Below are positions 36,908 to 46,885 of a DNA stretch of 64,000 bases, piece by piece. The stretch lies in NCBI RefSeq assembly GCF_904846685.1, contig NZ_CAJHBQ010000005.1:111642-175641 (forward strand), given 5' to 3'. The notes under the pieces are model-generated. The model made no database searches. It was not told the origin of the DNA and saw only the letters and a list, made by a program, of their open reading frames with translations. Source of the stretch: Psychrobacter submarinus. Its GTDB lineage: Bacteria; Pseudomonadota; Gammaproteobacteria; Pseudomonadales; Moraxellaceae. Position 1 is the first letter of the stretch. Each line of letters starts with the position of its first letter. A program made the position numbers and the translations under genes.

Positions 36908-37936
36908 ATGGTTATGCTCAATAACATAAAAACTTATCGCTTTCAGCGCTCACTCACTTTATTCATAAAAGTAAGCTTACTCACTACTATAAGCTTACTG
37001 GCTAGCGCCTGCAATAGCCTTACGTCCGCAGCCCATTCAGAGCCGCCTACACTTGCTGCCCCTAGTGTGGCCTTAGTATTAGGTGGCGGCGGTACCAAAG
37101 GATTTGCCCATGTTGGGGTTATCAAGGCGCTGGAGAAAAATGGCATCAAGCCAAGCTTAGTCGTCGGTACTAGCGCGGGTAGTATTATCGGTAGTATTTA
37201 CGCCAGCGGCTATACCCCTGCTAGGCTTGAGCAATTAGCACTAACGACCACCGATAGCGAGCTGATGGACTTTACCCTGTCCAATCAAGGTTTTGTAGCA
37301 GGTAATAAGCTCAAAAACTTTATCAATACACATGTCAGGCAGCGACCGATAGAAGACTTGCCCATTGCATTTGCCGCAGTTGTAGCCGAAAAGCATAGTC
37401 TAAAAAAGGCGGTATTAACTACTGGTGACACCGGACTTGCAGTGCAAGCCTCTAGCAGCGTGCCCAATATCTTTATTGCGCCGCGTATTCCCGCAAAGGT
37501 CGGCAAAAAATACATCGATGGCGGTGTCGTCAGCTTAGTCCCTGTTGATAGCGCTCGCGATTTAGGAGCAGATATCGTGATCGCGGTCGATGTCACTGCC
37601 CCAAGCACCAAAAATACCAGCGCCAATAGCTATCAGATTAACTTATCTCAGCTCCGTTCACTGAGTAGCTTTTGGGGGTTGTTAGAGAACAGCATTATCG
37701 CGAATGCCAGTGCTAGTGCAAACGGCTTAAGCAATAACCGTAGCACTCAGATGCGCCTTGAGCGCGATCGTGCCGACATCGTTATTATTCCAGACGTTGG
37801 TCACTTAAGCTCATTAGATAGTAGTCAACGCCAGACCCTTATCAGTGCTGGTGAGCGGGCTGCTAATGAGCAAATATCCGCTATCAAACGATTAATTAAC
37901 GCTAAAACGTCTAGCAAATATACAAAGCTTCAGTAA
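36908..37936 (+). CDS. Patatin-like phospholipase, probable lipoprotein
   Basis: 342 aa from the chosen ATG. An N-terminal hydrophobic helix ends in LLASAC, a lipobox, so the protein is probably exported and lipidated at Cys. The patatin domain follows: VALVLGGGGTKGFAHVGVIKAL (oxyanion glycine loop), VGTSAGS (Ser nucleophile in GxSxG) and KYIDGGVVSLVPVD (DGG with the catalytic Asp). It resembles RssA/YchK-type proteins with an added signal. An upstream in-frame start at 36887 exists but lacks a ribosome site. Confidence 0.9.
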   Translation: MVMLNNIKTYRFQRSLTLFIKVSLLTTISLLASACNSLTSAAHSEPPTLAAPSVALVLGGGGTKGFAHVGVIKALEKNGIKPSLVVGTSAGSIIGSIYASGYTPARLEQLALTTTDSELMDFTLSNQGFVAGNKLKNFINTHVRQRPIEDLPIAFAAVVAEKHSLKKAVLTTGDTGLAVQASSSVPNIFIAPRIPAKVGKKYIDGGVVSLVPVDSARDLGADIVIAVDVTAPSTKNTSANSYQINLSQLRSLSSFWGLLENSIIANASASANGLSNNRSTQMRLERDRADIVIIPDVGHLSSLDSSQRQTLISAGERAANEQISAIKRLINAKTSSKYTKLQ

Positions 37937-38063
37937 ACCCTTTGGCGGCGCTCGATAACGAACGTCAATGCCTGAAGTTGATTGTTAAATGTAGTCCAAG
38001 TTTAGTCGTTGAAGTATCTTACTGATTGACTATAAATGGTTCATAAAATATGAATAGATCATA

Positions 38064-38094
38064 AAAAAGCACCGCCAATCTCAATGGCAGTGCC
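38064..38094 (-). terminator. Terminator after the DUF-like exported protein gene
   Basis: On the minus strand GCACTGCCA pairs with TGGCGGTGC and is followed by T6. Confidence 0.8.
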
Positions 38095-38143
38095 TCGTTA
38101 TACTATTAACTCTTGTTATACTATTAACTCTTTTACGCTATTA

Positions 38144-38749
38144 CTATTTTACTTTGGCGCGGTATTGCACCATTACCGTATCGTTTAGGCCCACGCCTTC
38201 GATATCCCAGCGCACCGCTTTATAATACCCTAAAGGAATCTCTTGGTTTTGGCCGTTGACATTACCTCGTAATGGCATACGCGAAAAAGAGTTGCCATCG
38301 ACGCTACCATAAGGGAAGTCTGGCATCACTCCGCCTAGCAGCTCTACTTGCTCAGGAATGCTCATCGTGACTGTCATTTTGCGCACTCGATCAGCATTGG
38401 TATTGGTAAAGTAGCCTTGATACTCTAAGATATTTCCCGATTGTAGGCGTGTCTCAGCAGTGACTGGCACTAACGTTTCATTGCCATTGGCATCGACACC
38501 AACAAGCGAGGCGGTAATCTTGGTATTCACTGCTTGTGCGTTGGAGTTGGTATTAGAGGGGTTGTTAGCATTGAGAGCTGCTGTTTGCAAAGCAGCTGAG
38601 CTGTTATCAAGTGCCGGCTCCGGAGTGGGCAGCATAGCTGAAGCTTGGGTGACGACCATTGCTCCGACGAGTGTGCCTGCGACAACATGAAATAAACGGT
38701 GACCGCCCCAAGCAGCAAATGGGTTGGCAAAATGGTTGCTTTTTTTCAT
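38144..38749 (-). CDS. Exported protein with a repeat-type beta domain, function unknown
   Basis: 201 aa from MKKSNHF, chosen for its AGGAAAG site. A signal peptide follows an unusually long polar start (hydrophobic VVAGTLVGAMVVTQASA, cleavage after ASA). A low-complexity Asn/Ser/Ala linker leads to a domain with ITASLVGVDANGNETLVPVT and LEYQGYFTNTNADRVRKMTVTMSIPEQVEL, resembling the DUF11-type beta-sandwich repeats of surface proteins. It is probably periplasmic or surface-exposed. Confidence 0.75.
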   Translation of the reverse strand: MKKSNHFANPFAAWGGHRLFHVVAGTLVGAMVVTQASAMLPTPEPALDNSSAALQTAALNANNPSNTNSNAQAVNTKITASLVGVDANGNETLVPVTAETRLQSGNILEYQGYFTNTNADRVRKMTVTMSIPEQVELLGGVMPDFPYGSVDGNSFSRMPLRGNVNGQNQEIPLGYYKAVRWDIEGVGLNDTVMVQYRAKVK

Positions 38750-38979
38750 AATGATTATCTTTCCTAGTTGAGATAGCAAAAACAGTAGATGGGCAAACAA
38801 TAACGCTTAGCATAGCAAAAAGCGATTCTAGCTACATCAGCCCCGTGTTTAGGTTATGTATATCGATAACTATCTATAAAGAGCCAAGAGTCGTTAAATA
38901 AAAAGATAGCTCATAACTTGGTTTTTTGCTATGGTAAATCTCTAACCTTCCTATTTATCCTACTATTACTGTTTCTATT

Positions 38980-40302
38980 ATGACTACTAGCGCCATGCCA
39001 CAGATTAACCCTGAATATGTCCATTGGTTTCGTAACTCTGCGCCTTACATCAATACGCATCGCGGCAAGACGTTCGTGATTATGTTTGGCGGCGAGGCGG
39101 TGAAGCACCCAAATTTTAGTACGCTGATTCATGACTTTGCTTTATTGCATAGCTTAGGTATCAAGCTTGTCTTAGTGCATGGAGCGCGTCCGCAAATTGA
39201 AACCAACCTAAAAGAAGTCAATATCACCTCGCCACTGCATAAAGATATCCGTTTAACGCCGCGAGAAGCGATGCCCAGTATTCTGCAAGCAGTAGGCGCG
39301 ATACGTCTGCAGATTGAAGCACAGCTGTCAATGGGTCTTGCCAACTCGCCCATGTATGGCTCGCGCATCGATGCTGTTTCTGGTAATTTTGTCACCGCGC
39401 GCCCTTATGGTATCCGCGATGGCGTCGACTATCAAATGACCGGAGAGGTGCGCTCGATAGATGTCGATGCGATCAAGAACAACTTACTGCACAATCACAT
39501 CGTCATTTTGGGCTCTATGGGCTACTCTGCTACTGGTGAAGTCTTTAATCTGTTGGCAGAAGACGTGGCGCTTAGCGCTGCTGTCGCTCTGAATGCTGAT
39601 AAGCTGATCTTCTTAGGGGAAGAGGCGGATATTGAGGATAATGGTCGTCCGCTACATGAGATGATTCCAAACGAAGTCGATCGCTTTTTACGTGAGCGCA
39701 ATATCAACCATGAGATCAATTATTTCCTCCACTGTGCTAGCGATGCTTGCCGTCAAGGCGTGCATCGCACTCATATTATCTCTTATGCCAAAGACGGCGC
39801 GCTGCTAGAAGAGCTGTTTACACGCGATGGTTCAGGCACGCTAATCAGCCATGACCCTTACGAAGAGATTCGCCGAGCCAATATCGATGATGTGGTCGGT
39901 TTGATCGAGCTATTAACGCCGCTTGAAGAACAAGGCATCTTAGTGGCCCGCTCACGCGAACGTATCGAACAAGAGATTGACAACTATAGTGTCATCGAGC
40001 GTGATGGGATGATTTTAGGTTGTGCCGCCCTGAATCCTATAGATGAGAGCTCAGCGGAAGTTGCCTGTGTCGCTATCCACCCTGATTATCGTAGCGGTAG
40101 CCGCGGTGCGGATTTATTAGCGTTTTTAGAGCAGCAGGCGCGCAGCCACGGAGTGCATAAGTTATTTGTCTTAACAACGCGTACCGCGCATTGGTTCGTT
40201 GAGCAAGGCTTCGCTGAGGTCGACAGTAGTGATCTTCCTGAGGCGCGCCGTGAGCAGTACAATAACGGCCGCAACTCCAAAGTCTTCCAAAAGATATTAT
40301 AA
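38980..40302 (+). CDS. argA: Amino-acid N-acetyltransferase (N-acetylglutamate synthase)
   Basis: 440 aa. ArgA acetylates glutamate, the first step of arginine synthesis. The N-terminal amino-acid-kinase-like domain (FVIMFGGEAVKHPNFSTLIHDFALLHSLGIKLVLVHGARPQIE) is regulatory; the C-terminal GNAT domain begins near residue 295 (IRRANIDDVVGLIELLTPLEEQGILV) with acetyl-CoA contacts in VAIHPDYRSGSRGADLLAFLE. Arginine feedback is expected from the family. It is monocistronic, ending at a bidirectional terminator. Confidence 0.95.
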   Translation: MTTSAMPQINPEYVHWFRNSAPYINTHRGKTFVIMFGGEAVKHPNFSTLIHDFALLHSLGIKLVLVHGARPQIETNLKEVNITSPLHKDIRLTPREAMPSILQAVGAIRLQIEAQLSMGLANSPMYGSRIDAVSGNFVTARPYGIRDGVDYQMTGEVRSIDVDAIKNNLLHNHIVILGSMGYSATGEVFNLLAEDVALSAAVALNADKLIFLGEEADIEDNGRPLHEMIPNEVDRFLRERNINHEINYFLHCASDACRQGVHRTHIISYAKDGALLEELFTRDGSGTLISHDPYEEIRRANIDDVVGLIELLTPLEEQGILVARSRERIEQEIDNYSVIERDGMILGCAALNPIDESSAEVACVAIHPDYRSGSRGADLLAFLEQQARSHGVHKLFVLTTRTAHWFVEQGFAEVDSSDLPEARREQYNNGRNSKVFQKIL

Positions 40303-40331
40303 ATAAAGTTGTAAATAATATTTTGGCGACA

Positions 40332-40365
40332 TAAAAAAGCTCTCATAATAATGAGAGCTTTTTTT
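40332..40365. terminator. Bidirectional terminator between argA and the FKBP gene
   Basis: AAAAAAGCTCTCAT and ATGAGAGCTTTTTT arms around AATA, with A/T runs on both sides; serves both convergent genes. Confidence 0.92.
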
Positions 40366-40434
40366 ATTACCATTATTTCTGCTACGATGATTAAGACTAA
40401 AATTTATTAGCCATAAAACCAGTCACAGAGCTGA

Positions 40435-41166
40435 TTATTTTACTGATAGTAGCTCAACAGTAAAGATCAAAGTACTATTAGGTTCAATGCCCTGATTACC
40501 CGCTTCGCCATAAGCTAATTCAGCTGGAATATAAAACTCATACTTACCGCCTTCTTTCATTAGCTGTAGGCCTTCGGTCCAGCCAGCGATAACTTGATTC
40601 AACGGAAACTCGATAGGCTCGCCGCGCTCATATGAGCTATCAAACACCGTACCATCAATCAGCTTACCTTCGTAGTTGACTTCGACAATATCAGTCGCTT
40701 CTGGTGATTCGCCTGTACCTGCAGTCAGCACTTTATATTGCAGACCTGAATCAGTCGTTTTCACGCCTTCTTTGGTTGCATTTTCGGCTAGAAACGCTTC
40801 GCCTATTGCAGTGTTCTCAGCGGCTTTTTCTTGCATATCATTGACGAACTTCTCTTCTTGCTCTTTTTGGTAATCCATCAATACTTGCTGCATCTGCTCC
40901 TCGGTCAAAGCAGAGTCTTTACCTTGGTAACCGTCACGGAAACCTAGCTCAAAGGTATCTAAGTCAAGATCTGCAACCGCCTCTTTATTACCTTCTGCCA
41001 TCATATAGCCCAAGCTATAGCCCACTTTTTGGGTTTGTGAGCTTTGCTCAGTCACAGCTACGCTTGCAGCTGACGTATCTTGATTGCCGTTATTGGTACT
41101 ACAGCCCGTTACTAGTAGCATGGCGCCAGCTAGCGTACCCATCGTAAAGGTAGTGATTTTTTTCAT
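40435..41166 (-). CDS. FKBP-type peptidyl-prolyl isomerase, lipoprotein (FkpA/Mip-like)
   Basis: 243 aa. The N-terminus ([21 protein letters not shown]) ends in a lipobox Cys. A helical dimerisation domain ([32 protein letters not shown]) precedes the FKBP fold: [47 protein letters not shown] and AYGEAG, with the aromatic active-site residues present. It would assist folding of periplasmic and outer-membrane proteins. Confidence 0.93.
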   Translation of the reverse strand: MKKITTFTMGTLAGAMLLVTGCSTNNGNQDTSAASVAVTEQSSQTQKVGYSLGYMMAEGNKEAVADLDLDTFELGFRDGYQGKDSALTEEQMQQVLMDYQKEQEEKFVNDMQEKAAENTAIGEAFLAENATKEGVKTTDSGLQYKVLTAGTGESPEATDIVEVNYEGKLIDGTVFDSSYERGEPIEFPLNQVIAGWTEGLQLMKEGGKYEFYIPAELAYGEAGNQGIEPNSTLIFTVELLSVK

Positions 41167-41737
41167 AAAATACTCTCAAGGTTAAGGAGGTGATAATAAG
41201 TTATTGGTTCGTCATCATAACAAATCTTGGTTTTCGTAACTACGTCTGCTATCAGCTTTAAGATAATATTTAATCTACAGGTGTACATTTTTTGTTAACA
41301 ATTCTAATCATGATAACAAGTTATCACACAACTATAGCGTTAAGTAAAGCATTATGTCTTTAAACCAAACATCATATCAGCTAAGCTTAACCAGATTAAA
41401 GAATATGTAACGAAGAGTCCTATTTTCTATATCAATCATTAGATTACCAAAATAGCTTAGATGGTTTAGCTCCTCTCTGTTTATCTCTTCTAAGGACCTT
41501 CTATCAGGTTGTCAGTTGGTATAGAAATTATCAGTTACAATAGCAGTTTAAGGTTAACGCTTAATAACAGAGCTTTTATTGTGCAATGGACTGCCATTCT
41601 CATAATCATCTGCTCTATATTGCAGCTTTATAATTAAATAATTTTATTAAAATACTATTTATAAATAATGATGTCATCTTTTAGTGAATGTGCACAATTT
41701 ATTCATTATCAAGGCATGATTATTAAAGGAGGATAAG
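41167..41737. other. 571-bp gene-free region before the mechanosensitive channel gene
   Basis: AT-rich with no coding frame of note and no hairpin terminator recognised. The last bases hold a near-perfect Shine-Dalgarno (AAAGGAGG) for the channel gene. It presumably contains the divergent promoters of the FKBP and channel genes. Confidence 0.5.
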
Positions 41738-43465
41738 ATGAATCCAATGTTTACATCTTTTAATGGTTATCTTGGTGGGCCGATTGGCTCTATCATTGGG
41801 GCTATCTTGATTTTTATTATTGGCTGGTTAGTGGCTTTAGGCATAGCAGCTTTAGTGCGCAATGTATTGGCCAAAGTAAATTTGAATCAACGTATGGACA
41901 CTTCTACAGGTAAATCGTATGACTTGGAAGGTATTATATCCAAAATCGTTTTTTGGTTTATCTTTATCATCGCTATTTCAGCGGCTCTAAACACACTTAA
42001 CTTAAACTCTATCTCAGTGCCATTTGCCAATATGGTGGGCCAAGTGTTGTCCTTTATTCCTAATCTTATTGCCGCCATTGCTATTGGTATTATTGGTTGG
42101 GTTGTGGCTACTGTGGCCCGTACAGCGCTTAATACTGCACTATCCAAGACGACAATGGATGAGCGTTTGAGCGCGCAAGCAGGCGTTAAACCTATGAGCA
42201 GCACCATTGCTGATATGGTTTATTGGTTCATCTTACTTATTGTCCTAACTATAGTACTAGGTCAATTAGAGCTTGATGGTTTATTTGCGCCTTTAACCAA
42301 TATGGTCGACAAAATCTTTAGCTTCCTTCCGAACATCATTATTGCAGGTGTAGTCTTTGTTGTTGGTTATATCATTGCCAAAGTGGTACGCGGCATCGTA
42401 ACTAACCTTGTATCTACTTTTAACGTTCAAGAGCTTGCTTCTAAAGCCGGTCTTAGCGAAGAGAACAGCTTGCCTAATATTGCAGGGTCTTTAGCCTTTT
42501 TAGTAGTGATTATCCCAACGATTATCGCCGCTTTAAACGCACTAAAAATCGAAGTTATCGCTCGTCCTGCGACTAATATGCTCAATAAAATCATGGAAGC
42601 TCTGCCTAATATCTTTATGGCCGCTGCTATCTTGATTGTGACTTACTATGTCGTACGTATGGTTGCAAACATCATCAAAGGCTTGCTTGAGAACACAGAA
42701 GTCAACCGCTTACCTGCTAAAGTCGGTCTACAAGAGATGATGGGTGAGAAGAGAGTCTCTGATGTCGTAGGCTATGCTATCGTTTTCTTTGCGATGCTAT
42801 TTGCTGCAGTTGCAGCCGCTGACCTATTAGGTTTTGAGCCTATCTCAGCGATTATCACGATGTTTATCGCTTTTGGTGCCAACATCATCCTAGGCGCGAT
42901 TATTCTATTCATCGGCTTTTGGCTTGCTAACATCATCGCTGGTGTGGTTGAGCGCTCAGAACAAGGTTCACAGTTCTTAGCCAATATCGTACGTGTATTG
43001 ATCATGGGCTTAGTACTCGCTATGGGCCTAAAAGCAATGGGTATTGCTGACTCTATTGTTAACCTAGCCTTTGGTCTGACTTTAGGCGCGGTAGCCGTAG
43101 CCTTTGCTCTATCATTCGGTCTTGGTGGTCAAGAAGCAGCCGCTCGTTTGTTACGTAAGATGCAAGACAAAATGGACAAAGAGCGTGACGAAGCCAAAGC
43201 TAAATCAGCTGTAGAGCCAAGCAAATCAACGCAAGAAAAGGTTCAAGAGTCGGTTCGCGATAACACGCCTACTGCTACAAGCACACCAGCTGCGCCAAGC
43301 GTTGCAACAGAAGACTTGCGTACAGATACCGTAGATACTAGCAATCTTGATACTGACACTGTCAATATCGTGCCTGCTAGAGGAGATACGGACTCTGATC
43401 TGAACACTGGTAATGATAATGAAATCTTACCGGGTAGCGGTCTTGCTGACGATACCAATAAGTAA
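41738..43465 (+). CDS. Mechanosensitive ion channel family protein (CmpX-like)
   Basis: 575 aa. Membrane protein built of repeated TM-helix units: each unit has a hydrophobic helix ending in an Arg/Lys-rich turn and an LxxKxGL segment, seen near residues 15-50, 95-150, 180-240, 280-335 and 365-410. A final unit (VNLAFGLTLGAVAVAFALSFGLGGQEAA) resembles the MscS pore helix. The C-terminal 100 residues are acidic and low-complexity (charged coiled segment, then Thr/Asp-rich). It may sense membrane tension or act in stress signalling like P. aeruginosa CmpX. The ribosome site is very strong. Confidence 0.87.
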   Translation: MNPMFTSFNGYLGGPIGSIIGAILIFIIGWLVALGIAALVRNVLAKVNLNQRMDTSTGKSYDLEGIISKIVFWFIFIIAISAALNTLNLNSISVPFANMVGQVLSFIPNLIAAIAIGIIGWVVATVARTALNTALSKTTMDERLSAQAGVKPMSSTIADMVYWFILLIVLTIVLGQLELDGLFAPLTNMVDKIFSFLPNIIIAGVVFVVGYIIAKVVRGIVTNLVSTFNVQELASKAGLSEENSLPNIAGSLAFLVVIIPTIIAALNALKIEVIARPATNMLNKIMEALPNIFMAAAILIVTYYVVRMVANIIKGLLENTEVNRLPAKVGLQEMMGEKRVSDVVGYAIVFFAMLFAAVAAADLLGFEPISAIITMFIAFGANIILGAIILFIGFWLANIIAGVVERSEQGSQFLANIVRVLIMGLVLAMGLKAMGIADSIVNLAFGLTLGAVAVAFALSFGLGGQEAAARLLRKMQDKMDKERDEAKAKSAVEPSKSTQEKVQESVRDNTPTATSTPAAPSVATEDLRTDTVDTSNLDTDTVNIVPARGDTDSDLNTGNDNEILPGSGLADDTNK

Positions 43466-43497
43466 GCTTTGCTAGACATGTATTGATAACGATAAAA

Positions 43498-43527
43498 CAA
43501 AAGACAGCTTAGGCTGTCTTTTTTTAT
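43498..43527. terminator. Terminator after the channel gene
   Basis: AAAAGACAGC and GCTGTCTTTT arms around a 4-nt loop followed by T; A-run on the other side allows use in both directions. Confidence 0.9.
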
Positions 43528-43570
43528 GCGTGGAGATAAAAGGCAGGTATAGCTGCTAAGCTTTTTGGCG

Positions 43571-44995
43571 CTATGACTGCTTTTTGCTAGCGGGAATATT
43601 GAGACTAAGATGCATAGTAGGTAGCGGTTTTTTGCTTTTATCGACATCGGACTTATCGTCTGTCGCATCGCTTTTTTGAGTACGCTGCTGCTGGTTATGG
43701 AGCCGTTGTAGCTGCCGAGTCAGTTGCCGCTCTTTTTCACTCATTGCGGTGACTGGCTGAATAAACAGGTCAATATCAATAAAGGTATCTGCCGCCTCTA
43801 CTATAAACTCTATACCTAGCACAATAACATGGTGTAGCTCGGCGATAGGCAGCCGTGTCGAGACATCTTTAGCTATTGTAGCCAAATTGGGCGCGAGAGC
43901 TTCGCGGCTTTGTTTACCGCCTGATTGTTGACCATAAAATATCAGCACATAATGCTGGCCTAAATTCTCATAAGAGTGCTGATGTACCACATAACCGGTC
44001 TGCTGCTGTTCCATGCTGCGACTTGGATGCTGATAGAGGGTGCGGATCAGCTCATAGCGCGAAAACAATGACTCTGCTAACAACTGGCGTTGCCAAAATG
44101 GCAACTGCCCAGCTGATGACGACTCTGAGAGCATCTGCGCGCTGAGCTGATACCATAAGATGGACGCTTGCCTCATCTGCTCATAAAAGCGCTTGGTAGT
44201 CGCTGCTTTGTTTCTTTGCGCCAGACTCATAGCCACTAACCTACTATTCGGCTCATCCTGAATACCATACTTTATTAAAGCATTATCGATAGTAAGCGCT
44301 TGTGTGTAGATAGCTGGACTAGCCATAAACTGGCTAAGCAAAGTCTGCTCAGATGCAAAGCTTGGCTCAGCATTTACAAAAGCTTTTTGCAGTGCGGCTT
44401 TATGATAGTCCAATAGTCGCCACAGCTCATTTGGCGTCTGCAGAGTGGCTAAGATTTGCAGCCAGTCTTGCCGGCCAAAGACCTGTAGCACTACTCCAGA
44501 TGCTTTAGCATCCGCGCTTTGCTGCTCTATAACCTCCTTTGTAGCAAAGCTCATACTCATAGACGATGCATTATGATTATGATTATGATTATGACTACGG
44601 TGCTGATGGTCGATCGAAGTGTCGCTATTGACAGTAGGTTTGATCTCTACTATCAGTACATAAGCGCTGGCTATTTGCTGAGCTTCATCTTGTTTCAATA
44701 ACGCCTTTTTCCATCTTAAGCCAAACTTTATAGCCGCTGAGCGCGTAGCACTTATAGTAGTCTTAGTATCGCTTACAGAAGGTGCTGCCGTTACTCTCAG
44801 CACTCTAAGTTGCCCTAAAGGTAGCTGATAGAGCTGCTGCATTGTGGACTTCTCATCATGGATATTTTGTTTATCGTCTGGCGATTTGGGGGCTTGCAGG
44901 TAGCTCTCTAGCCACTGTGTTGACTGATTATGCGGCTCAGATGTAGGGTTCGGTGGTGTCAAAGCAAAGGCCTTTTTTTCTAGTGCTATTGGCAA
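43571..44995 (-). CDS. Hypothetical protein, family not recognised
   Basis: 474 aa without signal peptide or membrane segment. Low-complexity stretches occur: a SHNHNHNHN run encoded by a 6-bp tandem repeat, many Gln and Ser residues, and a basic C-terminus (SDVDKSKKPLPTM ... IPASKKQS). Regions such as YEQMRQASILWYQLSAQML and HSYENLGQHYVLIFYGQQS look folded. No catalytic motif is seen. It is monocistronic, convergent with the channel gene. Confidence 0.7.
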   Translation of the reverse strand: MPIALEKKAFALTPPNPTSEPHNQSTQWLESYLQAPKSPDDKQNIHDEKSTMQQLYQLPLGQLRVLRVTAAPSVSDTKTTISATRSAAIKFGLRWKKALLKQDEAQQIASAYVLIVEIKPTVNSDTSIDHQHRSHNHNHNHNASSMSMSFATKEVIEQQSADAKASGVVLQVFGRQDWLQILATLQTPNELWRLLDYHKAALQKAFVNAEPSFASEQTLLSQFMASPAIYTQALTIDNALIKYGIQDEPNSRLVAMSLAQRNKAATTKRFYEQMRQASILWYQLSAQMLSESSSAGQLPFWQRQLLAESLFSRYELIRTLYQHPSRSMEQQQTGYVVHQHSYENLGQHYVLIFYGQQSGGKQSREALAPNLATIAKDVSTRLPIAELHHVIVLGIEFIVEAADTFIDIDLFIQPVTAMSEKERQLTRQLQRLHNQQQRTQKSDATDDKSDVDKSKKPLPTMHLSLNIPASKKQS

Positions 44996-45194
44996 TCAAG
45001 TGGTTTATCAATCGATTTACTTCGAGCGGGTTATCGTAAAATCAAACCTAGCAAAGAAGATGATTTGGTATCTTTTTATAACCATGGCTTGTTATGACAA
45101 GTCGATAAGGCTATGGTAGATTTATCACTATCCATACTCGAAATCACTACTAAAAACTTATCTAAAATTTATATCATAACAGGGATTAGATATT

Positions 45195-45977
45195 ATGAAA
45201 CGTTTCAAAGAAAAAACCGTCATCGTCACTGGAGCCGGCTCAGGTATGGGACGCGCCACTGCTCTGCGTTTCGCTAATGAAGGCGCGACTGTGGTACTAG
45301 TGGGACGCACCTCTGAGACTTTAGAGGAGACCGCAAAACAGTTTCCACATGACAAAACCTGGATTCATACCGACAACTACATGACCATCACCTGTGATAT
45401 TAGCGTACAAAGCCAAGTACAAGAAATGGTAAAACGAGTGATTGAGAGGTTTGAGAAGCTCGATATCGTCGTCAATAATGCGGGCAAAGGTATGGAAGGC
45501 AAAATAACGGACTTATCTGGTGAGGATTGGCGCGCAGCTATTGATGTCAATTTAAATGGTACTTTTTATGTCTGTCAGGCTGCAATGCCGCATCTCATCA
45601 AGACGCAAGGCAATATCGTCAATGTCTCCTCGCTCTCAGGTATCGGCGGTGATTGGAACATGGCCGCTTACAACGCCGCCAAAGCAGGCGTCACCAACTT
45701 GACACGTACGTTAGCGATGGATCATGGCCCTGATGGTGTGCGCGTTAATGCGGTCAACCCTACCGCGACTAAGACCAGCATGACCAAAGACATGCGAGAA
45801 GATCAAGAAAAGGTCGATAAATTTTTAGCACGCTGCCCTCTAGGACGCTTTGTGACTCCTGAAGATATCGCCGCTGCTATTACCTTTTTAGCCAGCGAAG
45901 ATGCGGCGATGATTACGGGCGTCAATTTGCCTGTCGATGGCGGCGTGAGCGCTTCGAACGGTCAGCCTAATTTCTAA
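45195..45977 (+). CDS. SDR-family oxidoreductase
   Basis: 260 aa. Cofactor loop [28 protein letters not shown], catalytic Ser in NVSSLSG and [16 protein letters not shown], closing [19 protein letters not shown]. The VGRTSE turn after strand 2 (Arg) suggests NADP(H). This is the 3-oxoacyl-ACP reductase/glucose dehydrogenase branch, which does not fix the substrate. No operon partner. Confidence 0.9.
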   Translation: MKRFKEKTVIVTGAGSGMGRATALRFANEGATVVLVGRTSETLEETAKQFPHDKTWIHTDNYMTITCDISVQSQVQEMVKRVIERFEKLDIVVNNAGKGMEGKITDLSGEDWRAAIDVNLNGTFYVCQAAMPHLIKTQGNIVNVSSLSGIGGDWNMAAYNAAKAGVTNLTRTLAMDHGPDGVRVNAVNPTATKTSMTKDMREDQEKVDKFLARCPLGRFVTPEDIAAAITFLASEDAAMITGVNLPVDGGVSASNGQPNF

Positions 45978-46019
45978 ACTCACTATCCTCTACTAGTACT
46001 ATTACCCTTTACTAGTATA

Positions 46020-46718
46020 TTACCCTTTAAAGGCTCGATTGACATCTTGTAGCGGCTGTGAGAGTCGCTCAGGATGATAAGGCATTACCCCGCCGTACTG
46101 CGCATAAATCTTTGGCAAATCCTCTTCGATATCACCCGTCGGGTAAACCGTCTCCAAAAAGCGCACTTCTTTAGTATTATAATCTAACGCTACTGGCAAG
46201 ATAGGTACATTCGCCCCTACTGCCAAGTAATAAAACCCTGTTTTCCAGCTGTCAGTATATTTGCGCGTGCCTTCAGGCGCCAAACCCAAAAACAAAGTCT
46301 TATTATTTTTAAACTTATCGATACTCGCTTGTAGCACTGAGCCTTTGGCTTCGCGATTAATAGGTATGATACCAAGCCAGCGTATGAGCTGCGCCAGCAC
46401 TGGTATTTTGAACAGCGTATGCTTGCCCATGATACTGATTTTGAGATCCAGCGCAAACAAGCAAGGTAGCGCATATATCCCGTCGATGTTGGAGGTATGA
46501 GGGACAGCCAAGACCACCGCTTGTGAGATATTAGGGATAGAGCCTACGGTCTTCCAGCCCGCCGACTTCATTAGCATACGACCTATTTTAGGAGTCAGTT
46601 TACCGCCGCGCTTAGGGATTAAGTTGCCCAGATCTTTTTTATTAAGCTCAGGCAATACTTTAGAGCGTCTGTTCGCAGTAGGTTTAGCAGTGGGACTGGT
46701 GTTTGAGTTTGAGGACAT
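46020..46718 (-). CDS. PlsC-type acyltransferase
   Basis: 232 aa from MSSNSN. HTSNID is the HX4D motif of glycerolipid acyltransferases, LAPEGTRKYTDSWKTGFYYLA the EGTR substrate-binding motif. The longer frame to 46733 lacks a ribosome site. Lacking the long hydrophobic start of PlsC, it may act on lysophospholipids or other acyl acceptors at the membrane surface. Confidence 0.87.
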   Translation of the reverse strand: MSSNSNTSPTAKPTANRRSKVLPELNKKDLGNLIPKRGGKLTPKIGRMLMKSAGWKTVGSIPNISQAVVLAVPHTSNIDGIYALPCLFALDLKISIMGKHTLFKIPVLAQLIRWLGIIPINREAKGSVLQASIDKFKNNKTLFLGLAPEGTRKYTDSWKTGFYYLAVGANVPILPVALDYNTKEVRFLETVYPTGDIEEDLPKIYAQYGGVMPYHPERLSQPLQDVNRAFKG

Positions 46719-46827
46719 AATAGCACTACACAATGAGAATACCCCATCATAGCATTAACCTGAGCGGACTAACTTATTATTTATCTTTTGCTTTATCTGT
46801 ATAGCTTGACTAGATTTTGGTCATAAA

Positions 46828-46857
46828 AAAGGGATAACGCTTAACGCTTATCCCTTT
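46828..46857 (-). terminator. Terminator after parE
   Basis: On the minus strand AAAGGGATAA pairs with TTATCCCTTT across a 10-nt loop and is followed by a T run. Confidence 0.88.
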
Positions 46858-46885
46858 GTAAGAATCGTTTAACAGCCTTGTAACT

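Noticed and set aside
44571..44597. 6-bp tandem repeat as a phase-variable promoter tract
   Set aside because: It lies within a coding frame and in units that keep the frame, so it alters length rather than expression.
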